Below are positions 24,446-36,500 of a stretch of 64,000 bases of DNA, piece by piece; the stretch's first letter is position 1, and each line of letters starts with the position of its first letter. The position numbers and the translations under genes are program-made. The stretch covers positions 1,576,001 through 1,640,000 of the forward strand of contig OZ014420.1 in the NCBI GenBank assembly GCA_963965975.1. Direction: 5' to 3'. Source of the DNA: Xestospongia bergquistia (lineage: Eukaryota; Porifera; Demospongiae; Haplosclerida; Petrosiidae). Under the pieces are notes generated by a model. It made no database searches and was not told the origin of the DNA. It saw only the letters and a program-made list of their open reading frames with translations.

Positions 24446-24503
24446 AATTAAGAGTAGAGTTATGGATGAGGATCAAAAAAAAGATGAAGATACTAATCGT
24501 CCT
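24446..24503 (+). CDS. Gene 2 start exon (14 codons)
   Basis: Acceptor TTTTATAG, ATG at 24462, encoding MDEDQKKDEDTNRP to the donor GTGAGT in phase 0. It is more acidic than the equivalents in genes 3 and 4 but has the same exon architecture. Confidence 0.7.
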
Positions 24504-27500
24504 GTGAGTCTTTCATTAAATTAATAAAATACATACAGACCTCTAATTGATTTTAGATGTAATATACGTAACTCAATATGTACTATTTATTTTTGTATAC
24601 CCATGTATCATAAGTATGTATGTCATTTTGTTTTTCTCTCTTTTCTCCACTATGATCACACCTTATGATAACCTACATTGTATTATCATACTTTATTTAG
24701 CAAGTAAGTATGAATACAACTTAGTATTATATATTTTATGATTGAGTATCCATTATAAATTGTTTAATGTCCTCTCTTCTATCTGCCATAATCATATTAA
24801 TATCAACCCACCTTGTATCCACTAATTCAGCGAGTAAGTATGAACACACATTATTAGCATGCATTATTTAATTGCAAAACCATTCTTAATCATTATTTTT
24901 CTCACTTTTATCTACTGTGATCATATAATGATGACATCTTACATTATATCTTACTTATTCAGCATGTAAGTATGAATACATATTAGTATTATGTATTGTT
25001 TAATTGTATATCCATTGTTAATTGTTGTTTTTCTCTCTTTATCTAACTATGGTCATAATTATTATATTGACAGTCTACACTATACCCTGCTTTTTAGGGA
25101 ATAAGTATAAACATATATATTAGTATTTTACGTTGTTTAATTGCATATCAATTGTTAGTTGTTTTTTTTCTCTCTTTATCTAACCATGAAATGTTGTGAT
25201 GATAAACTACGTCCCAATTTTTTAGTCAGTAAGTATGAACACATACTAACACTATGTATTGTTTAATTGTTTATCCATTATTAATCATTGTTTTTATTCT
25301 TTCTCTTTTATCTGCTATGATCGTATTATGATGATGACCAAAACTGTATTCTAATTATTCAGTTTGTAAGTATGAACACACATTAGTATTATGTATTGTT
25401 TGATTTTGTATTTATTATTAATCATTGTTTTCTCTCTTTTATCTACTTTAATCATATTGTGATGACATTCTTCACTGTATCCTACATTTTAGGAAGTAAG
25501 CATAATTCACATTAGTATTATGAATTATTAATTGTGTATTCATTATTAAGCATTATTTTTATCTCTTTTATTTACTATGACAATATTTTGATGATGTCTT
25601 GCTCTGTATCCCACTTAATCAGATTTTAAGTGTAGGTTATACATTGACATTGAGGTAGATATGTGATTTATATACTGATGGATCGATGCAGGCCAGAGGT
25701 GTATAAACACATTGTTAATGAGGACAATTTGTATAACTTACCTTTACCATGCTGACCAATCAGATTGCTTCATTTCACTTGATGCATTAGATGTGCTGTG
25801 TTTGCTGTTTTGTGCCAATTATCCAGAAATTCTAACATGGCTCATAAACAACAGTTATTACAAAGGATTGTACTCCAAAATCAACAATGATGTTTACTAA
25901 AGGTCATGGAAAAGTTTTTACTTAGCATTTGGCTCTCAATGGGAAATTGAAACATCCTTAAATAGCCTTATGAGGCCAGTCACTTTGCTTAGGGAGGAAG
26001 TCCACATGTAACACTTACCACTGAAATTTACCCACTCAAGATTCATTAACCTTATTCATCAAATCTCAATCTTTGCTTCATTCATACTTTCAATAGCATA
26101 GTTTCCATATATAAACAACTTGAGCTTCTGTAAATTTTGATATTGCTGATCTATTTATTACTAATAAATTTAAATTTTCATAATGATTGTGCTTAATATA
26201 TTTAATTATTTGTAAAAAATAGAAGCATTTTAATTTAAACATAGAAGCAAGTAATTTTGGCCAAATTGGTTACTATAAACCTGGAAATCATAGCCTGAGA
26301 AAAGAGTGTATAAGAAATTATACACTTCTTCAGGAGGTGAAGCTGTTATTTGTTAACCTAGATTGGAATAATCTGATTGGTCGATTAAGGCGCTGCATGG
26401 TACAAGTATGAATGCACATTAGTATTATGTATTGTTTGTGTATTCAACGTAATCATTTTTTTTTCTTCTATCTACTATGATCATATTATGATGACAACTT
26501 ACGCTATATTCTACTTATTTAGCAAGTACGTGTCATACACATTAGTATTATATATTGTTTAATTGTGTATTCATTATTAATTATTGTTTTTTTTTCTTTT
26601 ATCTACTATGATGCTATTATCATGTCAACCTACCACATGTCACACTTTTTCAGTCGGTAAGTATAAGCACACGTAAGTATTATATATTGTTTAATTGTGT
26701 CTTCATTATTAATCATTATTTTTATCTTTTTTATCTATTATGATCATATTATGATGACACCCTTCTCTGTTTGCACTTATTCGGATTTAAATATAGGTTA
26801 TACACTGAGGTTGAGGTAGATATGTGATTTATACATCGATGCCAGAGGTGTATAAACACATTGCTATAATGAGGCCAATGTGTATAACTTACCTTTACCA
26901 TGCTGACCAATCAGATTGCTTCATTTCACTTGATGCATTAAATACGCTGTGTTTGATGTTTTAGATGTGTGTATGTCAAAATTGTTAATTGGCTTTAGAT
27001 GTTTTATTTGCAGTAAAAGAAATGGACTTTTTTATTTACACTTTTGTTTATAATATATGGCAAAGTTATTTTGCTTAAGTGTTACACTTTCATTAGCCTC
27101 ACTCCCTACTTTGATGTTCAGTAAAACATCGTGCCAATTAGTCAGAGATTCCAACCTGGGTCATAAGCAACAGTTATTACAGAGGATTGTACGCCAAAAT
27201 CAACAATGATGTTTACTAAAGGTCATGGAAAAGTTTTTACTTGGCATTTGACTCTAGGCTATCAATGAGAAAATTGAAACATTAAATAGCCAGTCACTTT
27301 GCTTAGAGAGGAAGTCCTCATGTAAGACTTACCACTGAAATTTACCCACTCAAGATTCATTAACCTTATTCATTAAATCTCAATCTTTGCTTCATTCACA
27401 CTTTCAATAGCATAGTTTCCAAATATAAATAACTTGAGTTTCTGTAAATTTGATATTGCTGATCTATTTATTACTAATAACTTCAAATTTTTATAATGTT

Positions 27501-30500
27501 TGTCCTTAATATATTTACTGATTTGTAGAAAATAGAAACATAAGGCATCAATTTTGGCCAAATTGGTTGTTATAACTTTATAAATCATAGCCTAAGAAAA
27601 GGTTGTATAAGAAATTATACACTTCATCAGGAGGTGTAAAAGTTATTTCTTGACCTGGAATGAAACAATCTGATTGGTTGTTTAAGGCATTACATAGCAC
27701 AAGTATGAATACATATTAGTATTATATATTTTTTACTTGTGTATTCTAATTGTAATCAATTTTTTCTCTTTTTTGTCTACAATTCAAATTATGCTGACAA
27801 CTTTCATTATATCCTACTTATTTAGCGAGTATGTGTCACACACATTAGTATTATGCATTGTTTAATTGTGTATTCATTATTAAGTATTGTTCTCTTTTAT
27901 ATACTGTGATTCTATTAAAAATTGACCTACCACATATCACACTTTTTCAGCCTGTAAGTATGAACACACTTTAGTATTATGTATTGTTTAATTGTGTGTT
28001 CATTATTAATGATTTTTTCTCTTTTATTTACTATGATCCTATCATAATGTCAACCTACCATATATCACACTTTTCAACATGTAAGCAGGAACACACATTA
28101 ACATCATGATAGTTTAATTGTGGCATAATTATAATTCATTATTTATTTCTTTTTATCCATTATTATCCTATTATAATGTCAACCTACCATGTATTACGCT
28201 TTTTCAGTCTGTAAGTATGAACACACATTAGTATTATATATTGTTAGCTGTGTCTTCACTATTAATTATTGTTTTTTCTTGTCTTTTATGTACTATAATC
28301 CTATTTTAACATCAACCTACCATGTATCACACGTTTTCAGTCTGTAAGTATGAACACACATTAGTATTATATATTGTTAACTGTGTCTTCACTATTAACT
28401 TTTGCTTTGTCTTGTGTTTTATGTACTATAATCCTATTTTAACATCAACCTACCATGTATCACACTTTTTCAGCATGTAAGTATGAACACACATTTAGTT
28501 TATGTACTGTTTAATTGTGTATTCATTATTAATCATAGTTTTTTCTCTTTTATATTTACTGATTCTATTATAATGTCAACATATCATATATCATACTTTT
28601 TTAGTTGGTAAGTATTAAAACTTATTAGTATTATGTATTGTTTAATTGCGTCTTCATTATTAATTATTGTTCTCTTTTTTTCCACCATGGTGTTATTATA
28701 ATGTCAACCTACCATGTATTACAATTTTTAAGTCAGTAAGTATGAACACACATTAGTATTGTGTATTGTTTAATCATGTCTTATTAAACATTGTTTTTTC
28801 TCTTTTTTTCTATTATGATGGTATTATAATGTCAACCTACCATGTATCACACTTATTCAGCCGGTAAGTATAAAGGTACATTAGTATTATGTATTGTTCG
28901 ATTGTGGTTTTATTATTAATCATTCCTTTTACATACTATGATCATATTTTAATGTCAACCTATAATGTGTCATACTATTCAGCTGGTGAGTATGAACACA
29001 CATTAGTATATGTATTGTTTGATTGTGTATTCAATCTTAATCATTTTTTTCTCTTTATTTATCAACAATGATCATTTTATAATGTCAACCTACCTACCAT
29101 GTATCATACTTTTTCAGCATGTAAGTATGAACACACATTAGTATTATGTATTGTTTAATTGTTTCTTCATTATTAATGTTCGCTTTTTACTCTTTTTATT
29201 TACTATAATCCTATAATAATGTCAACATACCATGTATCATACTTCATCAGTTGGTAAGCATTAACACACATTAACATTATTTATCATTAAACTTTAATTA
29301 AATCTTCACTATTAATTATTGTTTTGTTTTACTCTTTTCTCTACTATAATGCTACTATAATGTCAACCTACCATGTATCATAGTCGGTTAGTATGAACAC
29401 TCACTAGTATTATGTATTGTTTAATTGTGTCTCATTAATCACTTTTTTTCTTTTATCTACTATAATGCTATTGTAATGTCAACCTACCATATATCACACT
29501 TTATCAGCATGTAAGTATGAACACACATTAGTGTTATGTATTGTTTAATTATGTCTTCATTATTAGTCATTATTTTTTCTCTTTTATCTACTATGATCCT
29601 ATTGTAATGTCAACCTACCATGTAACACACTTTTTTAGTCGGTAAATATGAACACACATTAGTATTATGTATTGTTTAATAGTGTCTTCATTATTAATCA
29701 TTTCTTTTTCTCTTTTATCTATATGATGTTATTATAATGTCAACCTACCATTCATCACAATTTTTAGTTGGTAAGTATGAAACACATTAGTGTTATGCAT
29801 TTATTAGCTTTGTCTTCATTATAAATCATTGTTTTTTTTCTCTTTTCTATCTACTGTGATCATATCATAATGTCAACCTACCATGTATCACACTTTTTCA
29901 GCATGTAAGTATAAATACACATTAGTATTATGTATTGTTTAATTGTGTTTTCATTATTAATCATTGTTTTTTCTGTTTTTATCTATATTGTGATTTTATT
30001 GCAACATCAACCTACCATGTATAATGCTTTTTCAGTTGGTAAGTATGAACATGCATTAGTATATGAATGCACATTAATAATATGCATTGATTAATTATGT
30101 CGTCATTATTAATCTTCATTTTTTTCTTTTTTTTATCGACTATGATCCTATTATAATGTCATCCTACCATGTATCACACTTTTCAGCATGTAAGTATGAA
30201 CACATATTAATTTGTGTATTGTTTAATTGTGTCTTTATTATTAGTCATTGTTTTTTTTTCTTTTTTATATCTACTGTTATCCTATTGTAATGTCAACCTA
30301 GCATGTATCACACTTTTTTAGTCAGTAAGTATGAACACACATTAGTATTATGTATTGTTTAATAGTGTCTTGATTATTAATCGTTGCTTTTTCTCTTTTA
30401 TCTACTATGATCCTATTATAATGTCAACCTACTATGTATCACAATTTAGTTGGTAAGTATGAACTATGAACACACATTAGTATTATGTATTGTTTAATTG

Positions 30501-33500
30501 TGTCTTGATTATTAATCATTTCTTTTTTTCTGTTATTTACTATGATCCTATTATAATGTCAACCTACCATATATCACACTTTTTCAGTCAGTAAGTATTT
30601 ACAGACATTAGTAATATTATGTATATTGTTTAATTGTGTCTTAATTATTAATCATTGTTTTCTTTCTCTTATATTTACTATGAATGTCGACCTGCCATGT
30701 ATCACAATTTTTCAGTCGGTAAGTATTAACAGACATTAGCAATATGTATTGTGTAATTGTGTTTTCATTATAAATCATTGTTTTTCTCTTTTATCTACTA
30801 TGATCCTCTTATAATGTCAACCTACTATGTATCGTACTTTTTTAGCATGTAAGTATGAACATACATTAGTGTTATGTATTGTTTTAATCATGTATTCATT
30901 ACTAATTGTTATTTTTTTACTCTTTTTTCTACTATGATCCTATTATAATGTCAACATACTGCGTATCACACTTTTCAGTTGGTAAGTATAAACAAACACA
31001 CATTAGTATTATGTATTGTTTAATTGTGTCTTCATTATTAATTGTTATTTTTTTTACTCTTTTATCTACTATGATCATATTATAATGTCAACCTACTATG
31101 TATCACACTTTTTCAGTCAGTAAGTATGAACAAATAATAGTATTATGCATTATTAATTTTAATTGTATAATCATCGATTATGATCGTATTTTGATGACAT
31201 TCTGGACTGTTTTCTTTAGCATTGTTTAAGTGTGTATTCATTATTAGGAAGTAAATAAAAATATTTCTAAAATGAAGTAAATGTATGGATGGGTAGTATT
31301 AGTCCATTACAAAGAATGCAAACAAGATGGAGATGGTAGGGATAGCAATTGCATTATCCTTACATAATAGCACAGGCACAGAATGCATCAACATATTACT
31401 AATGTTATTAACTGATTTAGATAGTTGGCATGTATCCTAAATTGTTTATGCCACCTTGTGCTATTATTTAGGGATGTTACATTTGCCATCCCTACCATCT
31501 TGTTTGCATTCTTTGTATTGGATTGATATTAACTATCCCTACATTTAATTAATTTTTGGAAGCTTACTTTTTTAAATGTAAATGTTTTGATAGCCAATAG
31601 TGAAAGCTTTAGCATGTTGCTTGTTGCAAGACAACGAAATTCTATGCTCACAAAAAATGTTCTTATATATTATTAATAAATAATTAAATATAGTTATAAC
31701 AGGATCGTACGTAGCAGGGAACTTGGAATTTTATTTTGAACAACAAAGAAATTCAATGCATCATGTTAGCTTTACGTACACTGGCTGATAAGTCATACAA
31801 TAATGATTCTGGGTCTTCTTTTAATTAGAAAATAGTCAAGGAGACTATGCTTCAGTTTAACTATACAATGAAATAGCATTCTCTGTTCATATCCGATTTT
31901 TCCTTAATATTGACTATTCTTTAAAAATGACTTCCTAAGAGTAGCTTTTGATAGTCAACTGCTGAAATTACTAGTTATTGTGAACTAACCAGCAAATGTA
32001 AAGGAGACAGAAAGTATTATGTAATATTTAACTGAATATTCACAAATAAACACTGCTTCTCTCTTTATCTAGTCTTTATCTACTATTAAAACTATAACCA
32101 CACCTTAGTATCATGTATTATTTAATTTTTTGTTCATTATTAATAATTGTTTTCCTCTCTCTCATCTACTCTGATCATTATTATTATCATGACAACCTAC
32201 ACTGTATCCCACTTATTCAGCCTGTAAGTACGAACATACATTAGTATTATGTATTATTTAATCATGTTTTCATTATTAATCATTGTTAATTCTCTTTTTT
32301 ATCTACTATGATTATATTATGATGACATGCTACAACATATCCTACTTGTTTAGCGAGTAAGTGTGATTATACATTATATTATATATTGTTTAATTGTCTG
32401 CATATTATAATTCATTTTTGTTCCCATTTTATCTACTATGATCATATTATGACAATAACTTCGCTGTACCCCACTTTTTTAGCAAGTGAGTATGAACACA
32501 CATTAGTATTATATATTGTTTAATTGTATATTCATTATTAACCACTGTCTTTCTTTCTTTTTTATCTACTATGATAATATTTTGATGACATCCTACACTG
32601 AATCTCACTTATTCAGCCTGTAAGTATGAACATACATTAGTATTATGTATTGTTTAATTTTTTACTCTTTATTAATATTATTTTTCTCTCTTTTATCTAT
32701 TATGACTATATTATGATGACATCCAACACTATATCCTACATTTTAGGAAGTAAGTATAAAGACAATTCATATTATGTGTTGTATTATTGTGTGTTCATTA
32801 TCCTTTTATATATTATGACCATATTATGATGACATTCTAAACCGTATCTATATTTATTTAGCAAGTAAGAATGAAGAATTATAATTTTTATGTATTGTTT
32901 AATTGTCTTCATTTCTAATAATTGCTTTTTCTCTCTTTTATCTACTATGATTATATTATGATGACATTCTTTACTGTATCTCAATTATTCAGCTTGTAAG
33001 TATGAACACACATTAGTATTATGTATTGTTTAATTGTGTATGCATTATTAATCATTGTTTTTCTCTCTTTCATCTATTATGATGATACTATGATGACAAC
33101 TTACTTTATATGCCACTTTTTTAGCATGTAAGTATGAATTAGAATTATAAAATATATGTTGTTTAATTGTGTTAGCTATTATTAATCATTATTTCCAGAC
33201 AGTCCAAATTTTGCTTTGGACCACGTGTTAACTAAATGGATATTACTTTTCAATGTTTTATTATATAGCTGTATGCAACTTTGAGAGTGATGAATGAAGT
33301 AAACCTGCATATAGTGTTCACCAATTGTACATAGCACCCCAATGAATATTATTACACTTACAAGCACTTTAAATTCAGCATGATTAGTCAAGGTTTTGAA
33401 TGAAAAAATCTTTTAGCAGCTTGATAGCCTCTGCTAACTCTTCAGTCTTCAAAGTTAGTAAAAATATTGTCCCTTACAGCAACCAACAGAAATACTATCA

Positions 33501-36500
33501 AAGAAATCTTAGGACAATTTTTACAATTATATTCTTGTTTAATGGTAGCGACCAAATGAATAATCTATAATTTTGGTGTACTTTACTGCTTTTGAATGTA
33601 TTTTCTAATGGTAATTATTAATCCTCAAGTTTGGATGTCAAGAATTATAGCAGTTACTTCACTATTTGTTTGTGTGTGTCTCACGAACTTCACAAAAACT
33701 GCCCAAAGCTAAGCTTTCAAGTTTGAAGTATAGTATCTTCAGCACATAAACAAGAATCCTGGCTATTTTGTGATGGCCAAAGCATACACATGTAGATATA
33801 CAAAGCTTTAGAATGTAGAAGACAATTTTGTCACTATCAATCAAAGTGCTATCTAAAAGAAATTGTTGTCAGAAAACAAGCTAATTCTTTATGTCTGCAG
33901 TTAAGGTTGCCCAAAGTATGGAAAGAGATGACCATCAAGCCTACATTATGAAAGGGGAGAGATGAGGAATAGAATCTGAAATTCAGAAAGTGTACTCATC
34001 CAGCAGCAGTAAAGAGAGTAACACTGTATTATTGTTGTGGTAGATGAAAAACATCCATAGTCAATATTGCTTCAAGAATGCCATATATCATCACTGTAAG
34101 AAACGAGATTATTTATAGGTAATGTGTTAAAAGAACTTGGAGCAAGTACCAACAGAGTCTACCAGACCAAGACCTACAAAATGGTTCAAAGAGAAGCAAT
34201 AAAATGAAGTGAATGGATGTTCAGATAATGAGTCGTCAAAGAGAGTCACCGGCATATCAAGTACAAGTACTAATCAACAATGAGAATGTGTTAATGGAAA
34301 TTGACATAGGTTCAGCAGTTACAATGATGTCAAGTAAGACGTTTTGTGAGTTGTTCCTACATACAGAATTATCTGCAGAGGTCAAATATGTCACTAAAGA
34401 TATATATGTCAGAAGAGTCGCAAAGTGTGGGAGAAACTACAATTGATATGATTCACCAAAGTCAGAGACATCGTCTGACATTGGTAGTCATTGAAGATGA
34501 AGGTCTAGCCTTGTTAGGCAGATACTGGTTAGGTATAATGTGGAAGTTGACTGGTCTAACGTCTGCCATACATCCAGTGATTGTAATGAAATCTTCACAA
34601 ATATTATTAAGCACCTTTGTTTTGCTCCCTTTCATCCTGCTACTATTGGTATTGTTGAGAGACTAGTTCAATCATTTAAGAATCTTAAGGGGAGAATGGA
34701 GACAGATCAGAACAAGATTACTGTCTAACTTTCTTATGAAATAAAGATTACATCTCTAGTTATAGCAGCTTCATGGGAGTTAATTTTGACCAACATAATA
34801 TACTGGATTTACTGAAACCAAATGTGTCTACTCAAGTGAGTAATAAAGAAGCTACACGAAAGAGCTATATATCATGGCAAAAAGTCTTAGAGATGACCAT
34901 AGACGTTGGACAGTTTGTAATGGAGCATGACTATCATGAAAACACTTAAATTGGTCAAAGGTACTGTTAGTAAGAAATGTGGAAACATTCCTAAGTAAAA
35001 TATTTGATGGTTAAGTATGACAGTGACACATGGATCAGATGTTAGTTAAAGAAAAAACTACACTAAGACAATTCTGGAGAATAAACAGTCAGATGATATC
35101 TGTGCTGATCAAATGGACAAGAGCAAGCAACCAGCCAATTCTACTATATATTGAAAATAGCATTTTCTCTCTCGGAACCAATTGTTCTTATTCTCAATGA
35201 ACTAGTATACCTCATAACCAATTTATTGACATACAGATACCTCAATAATATTGATGTATTATATGTTGTCATGACTGTGGTGGTGGGGATTGATTGCAGA
35301 CCATATACTAGACCTCATTGTACCTTAGAGTGATTCTGTACCCTGTGTTATTAATAATCTTTGTAATCCATATTAAGATGAACTTTAGATATTGCACCTC
35401 TAGGTTTTAATTTGACTAGTTGTAATGAATCACTCAACATCAGCTCTATTTAAACAATTTTAAGACAATGATAATTGTGATTTTCATTATATTTGTAAGT
35501 TGTATTAAATTGCATCGTGTTTTTAGAATATTATCCCTTGTTTCTATTTTATAGGCTAAAAAAGTCAGTACTGTGGAAGGTAAGGCTCTTTATTAATTGA
35601 ATATTAATTTTTGGTAGTTATTCATCAACTCTTAGCATGGGCAGGAGTTATAACAATTGTTGTGTGTTGCTCTATGTCAGCAAGTACAGAATGTACTGCC
35701 ACTAAATTTCACAGAAAAACTGTAAAAGCTCAATATTATGAGTTTGTTCTAGCTAAATAGCTACCAATTGCAAAGACATAGAAAGCCTAAAGGTTATATA
35801 AAGATCTTTTAAAAAGCACAAGCAGGCTGGAAGAGTTGATCGCTTCAATGTTAAAATTATGGCATTATTCCTCTTTCTTTTTTATAAATCTGTATTTGCT
35901 TTGTCTTCCCTTAAAATAACTGAATATTAATTATACTTTTATAGATGTTGAATATCAAAAAGCTCTAGCTGAGGGAGAGATGGATGTAGCATATGCCAGA
36001 CTTATGTTTTTAGGAGCAGCTGGTGTTGGAAAGTCAAGCTTTAAACGATCTCTTATGAAAGAGTCTTATAACCCCAACATTAACAGCACCATTGTCTCTG
36101 ATGTCCATTCTCTGAGACCAATTGGACGAGAGTGGCAAACGTTAGGTCGTGAAGATGAGGAAAAATGGAGAGAAGTCACAGAAGAAGATGAGCTGAATGA
36201 AATGGCAGAATTACTGGCTGCTGTACATGAAAACAGAACTAGCTTGAATGAGTTTAGTAGCAAAGTAATTGCTGCTACAAAGTTGTTTCCAGACTCACAA
36301 AACACCTCTTCAATTCCAGAAGTAGAAAAGGTTGAAGAATTTGAGAAATCTCATGTTAAATCAGTTCTATCAGAAGCTATTGCTCGTGCTAATTCTATAC
36401 CCAGGAGCTCAATAAAAAATATTAAACTGCAACCATTTCTTCATATCTGGGATTGTGGAGGTCAACCTATTTTTCTAGAAATTCTCCCAGCCTTCCTCAC

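Noticed and set aside
28889..30290. Open frames of 60-67 codons within the gene 2 array
   Set aside because: They are produced by pyrimidine-rich intron sequence (many Phe, Leu and Tyr codons) and change from unit to unit.
24530..33130. tRNA, snRNA or other small RNA genes in the repeat units
   Set aside because: No cloverleaf, box A/B or snRNA-like elements were seen; the conserved parts are explained as acceptor, triplet, donor and a palindromic core.
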